Positions 7,417 to 15,613 of a DNA stretch of 28,395 nucleotides are shown one piece after another (the first letter of the stretch is position 1; the number at the start of each line of letters is the position of its first letter). A program made the translations under genes and the position numbers. The notes under the pieces are model-generated. The model ran no database searches and was not told the origin of the DNA. It saw only the letters and a list, made by a program, of their open reading frames with translations. Origin of the DNA: Bryobacterales bacterium (GTDB lineage: Bacteria; Acidobacteriota; Terriglobia; Bryobacterales; Bryobacteraceae); the NCBI GenBank assembly GCA_003142355.1, contig PLMF01000261.1:9945-38339 (forward strand), given 5' to 3'.

Positions 7417-9681
7417 ATGAATACGTGCTGTGTTCTGGCGGCCATTTTGTGCGCGATTGCGGCAGCGCCGCCCGCCGCAACGGTGAACTCGATCGGAATG
7501 GCGATGGTACGCATCGAGCCGGGAAGTTTTCAAATGGGAGTCGATTCCGTGCCGCTGCCGAAGGAGTTGCTGAAAGGGCCGCCGGGCGTGATCTTCGACC
7601 GGCCGAGCGATGCGGGCGATTACGACGAAGCGCCGGTGCACGAGGTCGTCATCACATCGCCGTACTGGATGAGCGTTACCGAAGTCACGGTGGAACAGTA
7701 TCACCGGTTTCGGCCCGACTATCGCGGCAATCCCCACTATGCGCCGTACGCGTCGGGCGTGAGCTGGAACGACGCCGTGGCGTTTACGAAATGGCTCAGT
7801 CAGAACGAGGGGAAACCATACCGGCTGCCCACGGAGGCGGAGTGGGAATACGCGGCGCGCGCCGGCACACGCACGCCGTTTTCCTCCGGCCCGACGGCGC
7901 CGGCGGCGGAGACCGCGAACGCCTGGGGCTTGAAGAACATGCACAGCGGCGTGGCGGAGTGGTGCCTGGACTGGCACGGCCCGTATCCCAGCGGGACTCA
8001 AACCGACCCGGTGGGCCCCGCGTCCGGCATCGCCAAGATCGTGCGCGGCGGCGGCCTGGATTATCGCGCGTCGAAGACCGATGGAGGCAAGTTTCTGCCG
8101 GCGGAGACACCCTACTATGCGCGCTCGGCGAACCGGGCCAGCATGGCGCCCGATTTCGCGTCCGCCGGCCATGGCATCGGATTTCACGTGGTGCAGGCTG
8201 CCATGCCCGGCGCCAAACCGTTGCCGTACGAGCCGCCGCTTATGCAACTGGCGGTGAAGCAGAGCACGCCACCCGACATCCGGCGCGGGCCCGACCCGGC
8301 CAAGCCGTATTACTACACGCGCCCGCTGTTCCCGGACCTGGGCGATCGCACGATGCGGACGGTTGGCTGGAAGATCGGCTTGAAGCCCGGGCTCGGCATC
8401 GCGTATCACAATTCGGCCGTGCAGGCGCTGCCGAACGGCGATCTGCTGGCGGCCTATTACAACACTCCGAAGGAGGAGAACGATCCGGATCAGACGATTC
8501 TCACCATGCGGCTGCGCTATGGTGCGGAGGATTGGGACAGGCCGGAACCCTGGCCGGATTTTGCGGATGCCGCCGATGCGGCGCCGGTAATCTGGAACGA
8601 CCATGGCAAGATCTGGTTCTTTTGGGGATCGCCGCGGCTGCTCGGAGGCCCGCCGTTCCAGTACATGACGTCCACCGACAACGGCGCGACCTGGAGCGCG
8701 GTGGAACTGCCGAAACTCACGGGCACGGTTGGCAAGTTTACGCCGCAGCCGATCAATAGCGTGGTGCGCGGAACCGACGGCACGATCTACTTACCGGTTG
8801 ACGGAGCGGGCAGCACCTCGGTTCTGTTTGCGTCGAAGGATGAAGGCCAGTCGTGGTACGATACCGGAGGCCGCACGGCGGGCCGGCACACCACCGTGGT
8901 ACTGGGCCAGGATGGATCGCTGATCGGATTCGGCGGGAAGAATTCGGAGATCGATGGCTTCATGCCCAAAGCCATCAGTCAGAATGGCGGCAAAACCTGG
9001 GAGAAATCGAAGACTCCGTTCCGGCCCTTGGGCAGCGGGCAGCGTCCCAGCGTGGTCCGGCTGGCTTCCGGGCGCTTGTTCTTCGTGGCCGACCTGTTCG
9101 ACAAGAAGAAGCTCGGCCCCAACGGCGCGGGTGCATTTGTCGCTGTGAGCGATGACGATGGCGCCACCTGGAAGACGCGGCAGCTTCCCGGCTTGGTCAC
9201 GGTGGGATACACCACCGCCACGCAGGCGCCGAATGGCGTCATTCACATCGTGACTTCGAAGAACAAACCGGATCTGCACATTGAGCTGAATGAAGCCTGG
9301 GTGCTGGAAGGGGGACCGACGACGCCGGCGGCCTCCGATCCGCGTGACGTGCGCGAGTTTCGCGAGACGTATCGCAACGGAAAAGTCAGGGTGACATGGA
9401 GCGCGGGCGTTGCTTCCGACGGCCGGTACGTTCTCCAAGGCCGGCAGACCTTTTATTGCGAGAACGGCCAGAAGCAGTGGGAAACCACGTTCCAGAGCGG
9501 CCGGCGAATCGGGTTGGAGACCTGGTGGAGCGACACTGGCCGCAAACTATGGGAGCGCACCTTCTCGCCCGGCGATGTCTGGACGTGGCGGATCTACGAT
9601 GGCGCGGGCCGCGAGTCAGCCGAGTCGCGATGGAAGAGCAAAGAGTTGATGGAAGCCAACCCGGAAGGCCCCCTCAGGTGA
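7417..9681 (+). CDS. Secreted fusion: FGE-sulfatase-like domain + BNR sialidase-like domain + MORN-like repeats
   Basis: A 754-residue protein with an N-terminal signal sequence (MNTCCVLAAILCAIAAAPPA). Residues about 25-260 match the formylglycine-generating-enzyme fold: MVRIEPGSFQMG, SVTEVTVEQY, RLPTEAEWEYAARAGT and KIVRGGG. The C-terminal cysteine pair used for catalysis in true FGEs is absent (PYYARSANRASMAPD), so this domain is probably a binding or structural one. Residues about 295-630 form a sialidase-like beta propeller with four Asp boxes: TSTDNGATW, ASKDEGQSW, ISQNGGKTW and VSDDDGATW. Residues about 645-745 carry short repeats of the YRNGK / YCENGQKQWE / WWSDTGRKLWE type resembling MORN_2 repeats. 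It may bind or cleave a glycan in the periplasm or outside the cell. Confidence 0.8.
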   Translation: MNTCCVLAAILCAIAAAPPAATVNSIGMAMVRIEPGSFQMGVDSVPLPKELLKGPPGVIFDRPSDAGDYDEAPVHEVVITSPYWMSVTEVTVEQYHRFRPDYRGNPHYAPYASGVSWNDAVAFTKWLSQNEGKPYRLPTEAEWEYAARAGTRTPFSSGPTAPAAETANAWGLKNMHSGVAEWCLDWHGPYPSGTQTDPVGPASGIAKIVRGGGLDYRASKTDGGKFLPAETPYYARSANRASMAPDFASAGHGIGFHVVQAAMPGAKPLPYEPPLMQLAVKQSTPPDIRRGPDPAKPYYYTRPLFPDLGDRTMRTVGWKIGLKPGLGIAYHNSAVQALPNGDLLAAYYNTPKEENDPDQTILTMRLRYGAEDWDRPEPWPDFADAADAAPVIWNDHGKIWFFWGSPRLLGGPPFQYMTSTDNGATWSAVELPKLTGTVGKFTPQPINSVVRGTDGTIYLPVDGAGSTSVLFASKDEGQSWYDTGGRTAGRHTTVVLGQDGSLIGFGGKNSEIDGFMPKAISQNGGKTWEKSKTPFRPLGSGQRPSVVRLASGRLFFVADLFDKKKLGPNGAGAFVAVSDDDGATWKTRQLPGLVTVGYTTATQAPNGVIHIVTSKNKPDLHIELNEAWVLEGGPTTPAASDPRDVREFRETYRNGKVRVTWSAGVASDGRYVLQGRQTFYCENGQKQWETTFQSGRRIGLETWWSDTGRKLWERTFSPGDVWTWRIYDGAGRESAESRWKSKELMEANPEGPLR

Positions 9682-9703
9682 AGCTCCGCAGGAGCCAAAG
9701 AAA

Positions 9704-9828
9704 TTAGCCCACGGCGTGAGCCGTGGGAGAATTGCGAGATCCACCAAGCCCCCGGAGGGGGCGAAAGAACGTTCTTCCGCCCCCTCCGGGGGCTACCCCG
9801 GTTGCCCACCAGTCCCACGGCTTGCGCC
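9704..9828. repeat. Palindromic intergenic repeat, copy A
   Basis: This copy starts with TTAGCCCACGGC and runs into a 108-base stretch (9721-9828) that recurs at 11176-11283 with one difference (G9801 versus A11256). Its core at about 9747-9796 is a near-perfect 48-base palindrome: arms of 17 bases (AGCCCCCGGAGGGGGCG and its complement) around AAGAACGTTCTT, with one mismatched pair. It follows the FGE-BNR gene by 22 bases, with no T-run, so it is not a classical terminator. The last 10 bases (9819-9828) are the left target duplication of the insertion element. Confidence 0.85.
9819..9828. repeat. Left target-site duplication of the IS element
   Basis: GGCTTGCGCC here is repeated exactly at 11168-11177. 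Removing the IS and one copy restores a continuous tandem repeat, which confirms that this is an insertion scar. Confidence 0.88.
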
Positions 9829-9866
9829 GAATATGCGTTAACCTAAGGCTTGCCTTCGCTCTGAAA
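9829..9866. repeat. Left terminal inverted repeat of the IS element
   Basis: Begins GAATATGCGTTAACCTAAGG and pairs with the right end at 11130-11167. There is a four-base mismatched block after the first 20 bases, then CGCTCTGAA is shared by both ends. Confidence 0.9.
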
Positions 9867-9884
9867 CTAGCGTATGCTGTTGCT

Positions 9885-11142
9885 GTGACGAACTTGACGG
9901 AGCGCACTGCGGTACTGGACAGTTGGGGAATCCTATGCACGTTCCTGCCAGAGGATTGGGTTGATCAGGCATGGGAACTCGGCGTAATGCAGCGGGCACG
10001 CTATATCAAGGATCCAGCGGTCGTGCTCCGGTTGCTGCTCATGCATGTTGGGGCCGGTTGCTCGCTGGCGGAGACCGCCGCGCGCTGCCGGGCGGCTGGA
10101 TTGGCGCAGATCAGTTCGGTGGGCGTGTTTAAGAGACTGCGTGCCGCGGAGCCGTGGTTTCGCTGGCTAGCCCTGCAGATGCGAGGGGCAACCACGTTGC
10201 CCCTGCAACTGCTGGGGCGCCGCCTTCGCGCCGTGGATGCAACGTCGGTTCACGAACCCGGAACAACGGGAACTGACTGGAAACTCCACTATTGCGTGAA
10301 TTTGGGCGATCTGCACTGCGATTTTTTTCAACTTACCGATATCCGGGAAGGAGGCGAGACGTTTCGGCGCGTGCCCGTCGTGCCTGGCGACGTTCTGATG
10401 GGAGACCGTGTTTACGCAGCGCCGCCCGGCGTGTCGCATGTCGTGAGCCGGGGAGGCGACGTGATCGTCCGGCTGAATCGTGCGGCCCTGCCGTTGTATG
10501 AACCGAGTGGCGAGCGCATAGAGTTACTGCCCCGTTTGCGCCAACTGGGGGAAAAGCCGCGCGAGTATCAGGCGCATGTCAAGGACCCGCGCGGAGGTTG
10601 GATTCATGGCCGGTTACTCGCTCTGCGGCAGAGCGTAGAAGCGACCCGATGGGCGCAGAAGCGGATGCAGCGCCGCGCCCAGCGCAGCCAAGAGACGGTC
10701 TCCCGTGAATCGTTGGAATGCGCGGAGTATTTCATGGTGTGGTCAACGTTACCTGCTGCGGTGCCCACCGCGCAAATACTGGAGTTCTACCGATTGCGTT
10801 GGCAAATCGAGTTGGTTTTCAAACGCATGAAATCGATATTAGGCGTTGGCCATTTGCCCAAGAAGGACCCCCTCAGTGCGCAGGCTTGGCTGGAGGGAAA
10901 ACTGTTTGTGGGCTTGCTGATCGAGCGCATGATCCACACTGCAGAAGCTATTTCCCCCTGGGGCTACACCTTGGCAGCCTCGCCGCAGCCGCTGGCGCGA
11001 GGTTGAGTTTCTTTACAGACAAGTCGGCGCTGCGCTCCTGACACCCCAGGACCTCTCGACCGTCCTTGACAACTGGGATGCGATCACCAAGGTTCTCGCG
11101 GAACCGCACCGAAGGCGGCGTCGCTTCAATTTCAGAGCGTAG
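9885..11142 (+). pseudogene. IS4-family DDE transposase, frameshifted near the C-terminus
   Basis: The reading frame starts at a GTG (9885) inside the element; an open frame further left only runs into the flanking repeat. It is open for 373 residues to a TGA at 11004-11006. DDE residues fit Asp118 (RAVDATS), Asp174 (LMGDRVY) and Glu309 in the IS4 signature YRLRWQIELVFKRMK (Y-x2-R-x3-E-x6-K). After SPWGYTLAAS the family-like sequence continues in the +1 frame as RRSRWREVEFLYRQVG and then to RRRRRFNFRA with a TAG at 11140-11142, inside the right terminal repeat. So one extra base (or two lost bases) around 10955-10990, possibly in the CCCCC run at about 10956-10960, removes about 50 C-terminal residues. 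The catalytic core is whole, but activity is doubtful. Confidence 0.85.
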
Positions 11143-11167
11143 GGCCTCCTTAGGTTAACGCATATTC
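11130..11167. repeat. Right terminal inverted repeat of the IS element
   Basis: Ends CCTTAGGTTAACGCATATTC, the exact complement of the left end. It overlaps the stop codon of the transposase's downstream reading frame. Confidence 0.9.
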
Positions 11168-11177
11168 GGCTTGCGCC
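11168..11177. repeat. Right target-site duplication of the IS element
   Basis: GGCTTGCGCC, identical to 9819-9828. It also forms the junction between tandem repeat copies A and B. Confidence 0.88.
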
Positions 11178-11292
11178 GTGGGAGAATTGCGAGATCCACC
11201 AAGCCCCCGGAGGGGGCGAAAGAACGTTCTTCCGCCCCCTCCGGGGGCTACCCCGATTGCCCACCAGTCCCACGGCTTGCGCCGTGGGCTAA
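11178..11292. repeat. Palindromic intergenic repeat, copy B
   Basis: Second tandem unit, differing from copy A at one of 108 aligned positions. It contains the same 48-base near-palindrome (about 11202-11251). It ends GCCGTGGGCTAA, the exact inverse of the TTAGCCCACGGC that opens copy A, so the whole two-copy block is bounded by inverted ends. Before the IS inserted, the units would have repeated with a period of about 106 bases. Confidence 0.88.
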
Positions 11293-11370
11293 TCCCTTTC
11301 GCCCTGACGGGCTAGAGAAACACCTTGAGGACCGGCTACGCCTGGATTCCTGCGATTCGCTTTGCAGGCC

Positions 11371-11397
11371 CTGTGGATGCGCCGGCGCGATCCACAG
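11371..11397. repeat. 27-base inverted repeat (hairpin)
   Basis: CTGTGGAT and ATCCACAG flank GCGCCGGCGC plus one extra G, giving a potential 13-bp stem with a single bulge. No T-run follows, so it is not a typical terminator. It lies 44 bases before the mini-ORF start and could be part of that vanished gene's control region. Confidence 0.5.
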
Positions 11398-11440
11398 GAG
11401 CTAAAATCCAGATAAGCCATTTCAGGCTGAGGAGGTCCAC

Positions 11441-11485
11441 GTGAGACGGTTGCTGTTTCTGTCGCTTGCGATCGCAGCATGTTGA
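11441..11485 (+). pseudogene. Lipoprotein signal-peptide stub (14 codons) with strong ribosome site
   Basis: GTG at 11441 is preceded by a near-ideal ribosome site, GAGGAGG (11430-11436). The translation MRRLLFLSLAIAAC ends in a lipobox-like IAAC and is followed directly by TGA. This looks like the 5' end of a lipoprotein gene whose body has been lost or frameshifted; nothing recognisable follows in any frame before the tRNA. A TAAAAT box at 11402-11407 could be its -10. It could also be a real leader peptide, but no regulated gene follows on this strand for 370 bases. Confidence 0.35.
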
Positions 11486-11580
11486 TGGGCAGTGTCACCG
11501 TGCCCCACGGCGCGGCTTTCCGAAGGCTTTCTGGTGGGTCCGGGCTGATTTGCTTTATCTCGCCGAACCCTTGATTCTAT

Positions 11581-11657
11581 TGGTCGGGGCGGGGCGATTT
11601 GAACGCCCGACCCCCTGCGCCCAAGGCAGGTGCGCTACCAGGCTGCGCTACGCCCCG
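11581..11657 (-). tRNA. tRNA-Pro (anticodon UGG), CCA encoded
   Basis: Read on the minus strand, a full cloverleaf is present. The acceptor arms are CGGGGCG (11657-11651) and CGCCCCG (11591-11585). The D arm contains AGCCTGGTAG. The anticodon stem CCTGC/GCAGG encloses the loop CTTGGGC with anticodon TGG, and the T arm is GGGCG-TTCAAAT-CGCCC. Discriminator A (11584) is followed by encoded CCA (11583-11581), giving 77 bases. The UGG anticodon decodes proline CCA/CCG-type codons. A TATAGA box at 11674-11669 on the same strand, 11 bases before the 5' end, is a plausible -10. Confidence 0.95.
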
Positions 11658-11782
11658 ACTGGCTTCATTCTATATCATTCCGGAGCATGCTGACGGCTCT
11701 GTAGTGGCATGTCGCTGGGGCAAAGGCTCTTCCTTTCATTAAGTGCCGAAGCAGAATCGACCGGGCAATCGCCATCCTTACT

Positions 11783-11814
11783 GGTCAGGACGCTGACCGG
11801 CACCTGGCCGTCAG
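11783..11814 (+). promoter_or_regulatory. Two mutually exclusive hairpins upstream of the dehydratase gene
   Basis: GGTCAG (11783-11788) can pair with CTGACC (11793-11798) across a GACG loop. The same CTGAC can instead pair with GTCAG at 11810-11814 as part of CTGAC-C-GG...CC-GTCAG. A TATCAT box (11838-11843) lies downstream of both, so they are more likely DNA-binding sites or chance than RNA attenuators. Their role is not established. Confidence 0.25.
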
Positions 11815-11837
11815 CCTGTCCCACCGGGAAACTGTCG

Positions 11838-11843
11838 TATCAT
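11838..11843 (+). promoter_or_regulatory. Candidate -10 box for the dehydratase-GH67 operon
   Basis: TATCAT ends 10 bases before the ATG at 11854. No ribosome site precedes that ATG, which fits a nearly leaderless mRNA. The -35 region (CTGTCC around 11816) is weak. Confidence 0.3.
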
Positions 11844-11853
11844 GTAACCAATC

Positions 11854-13098
11854 ATGAAGATAGTGGATATCCGGGCGACCACTGTCACGGTTCCGCTGGA
11901 GGCGCCGTTGCGCCATGCCAACGGCTGCCACTGGGGCCGTTTTGTACGAACCATCGTGGAAGTGGAGACCGACAACGGTCTGGTTGGGCTGGGTGAGATG
12001 GGCGGGGGCGGGGAATCGGCCGAGGCCGCATTCCGCGCCATAAAATCTTACCTGGTGGGGCACGATCCGGCGCGCCTCGAGGAGATGCGCTTCCTCATCG
12101 CCAATCCAACGGCCTCACTTTACAATAACCGGACCCAGATCCTGGCCGCCCTGGAATTTGCGTGCCTCGACATTCTGGGGCAAGCCTGGGGCGTCCCGGT
12201 GTGTGAGATCCTGGGCGGACGCCTGCGCGACCGCGTGCCGTTTGCCGCCTACTGCTTTTTTCGGTATCCGGATCCGCGCACGGGCGGCGGTGAAGTGCGC
12301 ACCATCGACCAACTGGTGGAACATGCCGGCTCGCTCAAGCGGCGCTTCGGCTTTACCACCCATAAACTGAAGGCCGGGGTCTTCCCCCCGGACTATGAGC
12401 TCGAGGCGTATCGCGCCCTGGCCGCCGCTTTTCCCCAAGATTCGTTGCGATTCGATCCCAACGCCGTCTGGTCCACCGAACAGGCCATTCGTTTCGGACA
12501 GGCCATCGAGGGGTTGCGCAACGACTATCTGGAGGATCCGGTCTTCGGCCTCAACGGCATGCGGCGCACGCGCCAGATGGTGCGGATTCCGCTCGCCACC
12601 AATACCGTGGTGGTCAACTTCGAGCAACTCGCCGCCAATGCGCTCGACACGGCGGTGGACGTGATTCTCCTCGACACTACCTTTTGGGGCGGAATCCGGG
12701 CCTGTGTAAAGGCCGCCGCGGTGTGCGAGACGTTCCAACTGGGCGTCGCCGTTCACTCATCGGGCGAGCTGGGCATCCAACTGGCAACCATGCTGCATCT
12801 GGGCGCGGTTCTTCCGAACCTTTCGTTCGCAGCCGATGCCCACTACCATCATTTGACGGACGACATCATTGAAGGCGGCCCGATGCCATACGAAAACGGC
12901 GCCATCCGCGTTCCCGACAAGCCAGGGTTGGGCGTCAGGCTCGACCGCGACAAGCTCCGCCGGTACAGCGAACTCTACCAGCGGCTGGGGAGCTATCCAT
13001 ACGACCAGGATCCGGGGCGGCCCGGCTGGACCCCAATTGTTCCCAACGACCGGTGGGCCGATCCGAAAGATGGCCGGCCGGTGCGGATTCCCTACTGA
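11854..13098 (+). CDS. Enolase-superfamily dehydratase, glucarate dehydratase type
   Basis: A 414-residue cytoplasmic protein with the two-domain enolase-superfamily plan. Residues 1-130 are the capping domain and the rest is the barrel. Active-site motifs match the glucarate dehydratase subgroup: K171-L-K173 (HKLKAG), metal ligands Asp201 (RFDPN), Glu227 (YLEDPV) and Asn250 (LATNT), and a dyad of Asp274 ([10 protein letters not shown]) and His301 (VHSSGELG). These enzymes remove water from aldarates, giving 5-keto-4-deoxyglucarate from D-glucarate. Being one base upstream of an alpha-glucuronidase gene suggests it acts on acid derived from (methyl)glucuronic acid of xylan. The uronate dehydrogenase that would make glucarate is not in the window, so the exact substrate is open. 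Confidence 0.8.
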   Translation: MKIVDIRATTVTVPLEAPLRHANGCHWGRFVRTIVEVETDNGLVGLGEMGGGGESAEAAFRAIKSYLVGHDPARLEEMRFLIANPTASLYNNRTQILAALEFACLDILGQAWGVPVCEILGGRLRDRVPFAAYCFFRYPDPRTGGGEVRTIDQLVEHAGSLKRRFGFTTHKLKAGVFPPDYELEAYRALAAAFPQDSLRFDPNAVWSTEQAIRFGQAIEGLRNDYLEDPVFGLNGMRRTRQMVRIPLATNTVVVNFEQLAANALDTAVDVILLDTTFWGGIRACVKAAAVCETFQLGVAVHSSGELGIQLATMLHLGAVLPNLSFAADAHYHHLTDDIIEGGPMPYENGAIRVPDKPGLGVRLDRDKLRRYSELYQRLGSYPYDQDPGRPGWTPIVPNDRWADPKDGRPVRIPY

Positions 13099-13099
13099 C

Positions 13100-15607
13100 A
13101 TGCGACGCTACCTGAATTGGACACTTTTGAGCCTGTTAGCGGCCGGCGGCCTTCACGCCGAAACCGGCCGCGCCGCCTGGTTGCGATACGCGGCGCTGGG
13201 CGATGGCTCCGCCCGGCAGTACCGCGAGACCGTACCGGCGGTGGTCACGAGGCTGGGCGACGCCGCTCCCCTGGAGAGCGCACGGCAGGAATTGACCCTC
13301 GGCATCCGCGGCATGCTCGGCAGGACGCTCCGCGTGGATTCCCGTGTGCCCGCCGAATCCGCCATCGTGCTCGGCACGCTGGGCGCGATTCGGCAGGCCT
13401 TTCCTCAGTTCGATGCCGCGGCCAAGCTGGAGCCGGACGGATATTGGCTCAAGACTCTGCGCGCCGGCGCCACCCGCTACACCGTTGTCACCGCGGCCAA
13501 CGATCGCGGCGTCCTCTACGGCGCATTCGCGCTTCTGCGGAAGATCGCTCTGGGGGAGCCGGTGGGCGACCTCGATGAGAAGCAATCGCCCTTCGCTCCC
13601 GCCCGGTGGATCAACCAGTGGGACAATCTGGATGGCTCCATCGAGCGCGGCTATGGCGGCCGCTCCATTTTCTGGGAGAACGACCACGTGCGCGAGGACC
13701 TCACCCGCGCCGGCGAGTACGGCCGCCTGCTGGCGTCGGTCGGCATCAATGGCTGCTCCATCGACAACGTCAACGCCAACCCGCGCGTCCTGGCCTCCGA
13801 CTTCCTCCCGCAGGTGGCGCGCGTAGCCGCGGCTTTCCGCCCCTGGGGCGTCCAGGTGGTGCTTTCGGTCGATTTCGGAAGTCCCCAAAGTGTCGGCGGT
13901 CTGCTTACCTTCGACCCGCTCGACCAGCGCGTGGCCGCATGGTGGAAATCCAAAACCGACGAGATCTACCGCGCTGTCCCAGACCTGGCGGGCTTCGTCC
14001 TGAAGGCGGATTCCGAGGGCCGCGTGGGACCGTCGGCCTACGGAAGAACCCACGCGGATGCCGCCAACGTGGTGGCTCGCGCGCTGAAGCCGCACGGCGG
14101 TCTTCTCTTTTACCGCGGCTTTGTCTACGACCACCACATGGACTGGCGCAATCCCAAGAACGATCGCGCCCGCGCCGCTTACGACAACTTCAAGGAACTC
14201 GACGGCAAATTCGACGACAACGTCGTCATTCAGATCAAGCACGGTCCCATCGATTTCCAGGTGCGCGAGGCCACGTCCCCGCTGTTTGGCGCGCTCGAAA
14301 AGACCAACTAGGCGATTGAATTGCAGATCACCCAGGAGTACATGGGACAGGCCCGGCATACCGTCTTTCTGGTTCCCATGTGGAAAGAGACGCTCGATTT
14401 CGACATGCACATCACCGATACCCCGGCACCCGTCAAGGCGCTGGTGGCCGGCAAAGTCTTCCACCGGCCTGCCGGCGGTTTCGTGGGGGTCGCCAACGTG
14501 GGGCTCGACGACAACTGGGCGGGCAATCACCTTTCGATGGCGAATCTCTACGGCTTCGCCCGGCTGGCGTGGGACCCCGATCTGAGCACCCGGCGCCTGG
14601 CCGAAGAATGGACGCGCCTCACCTTCGGAGACGATCCCAAAGTGGCCGAGACCGTCGTTGGCATCGAACTCAGCTCGTGGCGCACCTATGAGAACTACAC
14701 TGGGCCGCTCGGGCTGCAGAATCTCACCGATATCGCCGGCGATCACTACGGAGTCGCCGTGGAAGCCTCCGAGCGCAACGGTTGGGGACAGTGGCACAAC
14801 GCCGACGAGAAGGGCGCCGGCATGGACCGCACCGTGGCCACCGGCACTGGTTACATCGGCCAGTACCGCCCCGCCGTGGCCAGCCTGTACGAATCGCTGG
14901 CTGCCTGTCCGGATGACTTGCTGCTGTTCCTGCACCACGTTCCCTACACTTACAAGCTGCACTCCGGCCAGACCGTCATCCAATACATTTACGATTCGCA
15001 CTACCAGGGAGCGGACGCCGTCGCGGGATACGCGAGCGCCTGGAAGCCGCTCCAGGGGCGGGTGGACGACCAGCGGTACGGCGAAGTGCTGGCGCAACTC
15101 GAGTATCAAGCCGGCCAGGCCCAGGTGTGGCGCGACGCCGTCACCATGTGGTTTCTGCGCGCCTCCGGCATCCCCGATGCCAAGGGCCGCGTGGGTCGCT
15201 ACCCGGGCCGTTTCGAGGCGGAGTCGATGACGCTCGAGGGCTACACCGTCAAGGATGTCGTGCCCTGGGAAGCCGCTTCCGGCGGAAAAGCGGCCGTATG
15301 CGCGGCGCAATGCGCGGCCACTCTGCGTTTCGACGGCGCGCCCGGCTGGTATACGCTCCACGTCCAGTATTTCGACCTGCCCGCCGGCGTCTCCCGCTTT
15401 CGAGTGCTGGTGGCGAACCAGGTGGTCGATGAATGGGCCGCCGCCGACCATCTGCCGGCGCGGAAAATCGACGCGTCCGCCTCAGTGCGGCGCGTCATCC
15501 CCGGCATCTCTCTGCGTGCGGGGGATGAGATCCGCATCGAAGGTGTGCCCGATGGCGGCGATCCCGCGGCGCTCGATTACATCGAAATCCTATCGGATGT
15601 GCGATGA
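13100..15607 (+). pseudogene. Secreted GH67 alpha-glucuronidase interrupted by an in-frame TAG
   Basis: Family GH67 cuts (4-O-methyl)glucuronic acid from the non-reducing end of xylo-oligosaccharides. The ATG at 13100 (one base after the dehydratase stop, so coupled) gives a signal peptide (MRRYLNWTLLSLLAAGGLHA), which is unusual for the often intracellular family. The catalytic acid fits Glu306 (KADSEG); Asp362 and Glu390 (DFQVREA) are 28 residues apart, like the known GH67 pair. Codon 404 is TAG (14309-14311), between EKTN and AIELQITQEY, a run that is continuous in family members. The same frame then stays open for 431 codons with the GH67 C-terminal domain and an extra, probably carbohydrate-binding beta domain (about residues 700-835, FEAESMTLEGY onward). 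All else is intact, so this is a fresh nonsense mutation, a sequencing error or readthrough. Confidence 0.88.
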
Positions 15608-15613
15608 AGCAAT

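Larger units (their letters stand above)
9829..11167 (+). mobile_element. Complete IS4-family insertion sequence, 1339 bp
   Basis: The ends are inverted repeats. The left end 9829-9866 and the right end 11130-11167 agree at all of the first 20 positions (GAATATGCGTTAACCTAAGG) and at about 33 of 38 overall. The element is flanked by a perfect 10-bp direct repeat, GGCTTGCGCC, at 9819-9828 and 11168-11177, within the 9-12 bp usual for IS4-family elements. If the terminal base is taken as C, the duplication is 8 bp instead. It holds one transposase gene on the plus strand, now frameshifted. Confidence 0.92.

Noticed and set aside
9747..9796. Rho-independent terminator of the FGE-BNR gene
   Set aside because: The stem is very strong but no T-run follows, and the sequence is a repeated unit present twice.
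11004..11006. Programmed frameshifting in the transposase
   Set aside because: The IS4 family does not normally use it, the shift is +1, and no slippery heptamer was seen; a simple indel is more likely.
9704..11292. CRISPR array
   Set aside because: Only two repeat units, about 106 bases long with no spacers; explained by a tandem palindromic repeat.
11581..11657. tRNA-Pro as an attachment site of a genomic island carrying the xylan genes
   Set aside because: The 3' end of the tRNA faces left, away from the xylan genes; no duplicated tRNA 3' end and no integrase were seen.
14309..14311. Genome-wide TAG reassignment as the cause of the internal TAG
   Set aside because: At least five other genes in the window end at TAG in the expected place, so TAG is a normal stop here.
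13136..15451. 771-codon minus-strand open frame opposite GH67, uninterrupted by the TAG
   Set aside because: Composition is that of an antisense shadow (rich in His, Gly, Val, Arg), with no recognisable domain; the GH67 motifs are on the plus strand.
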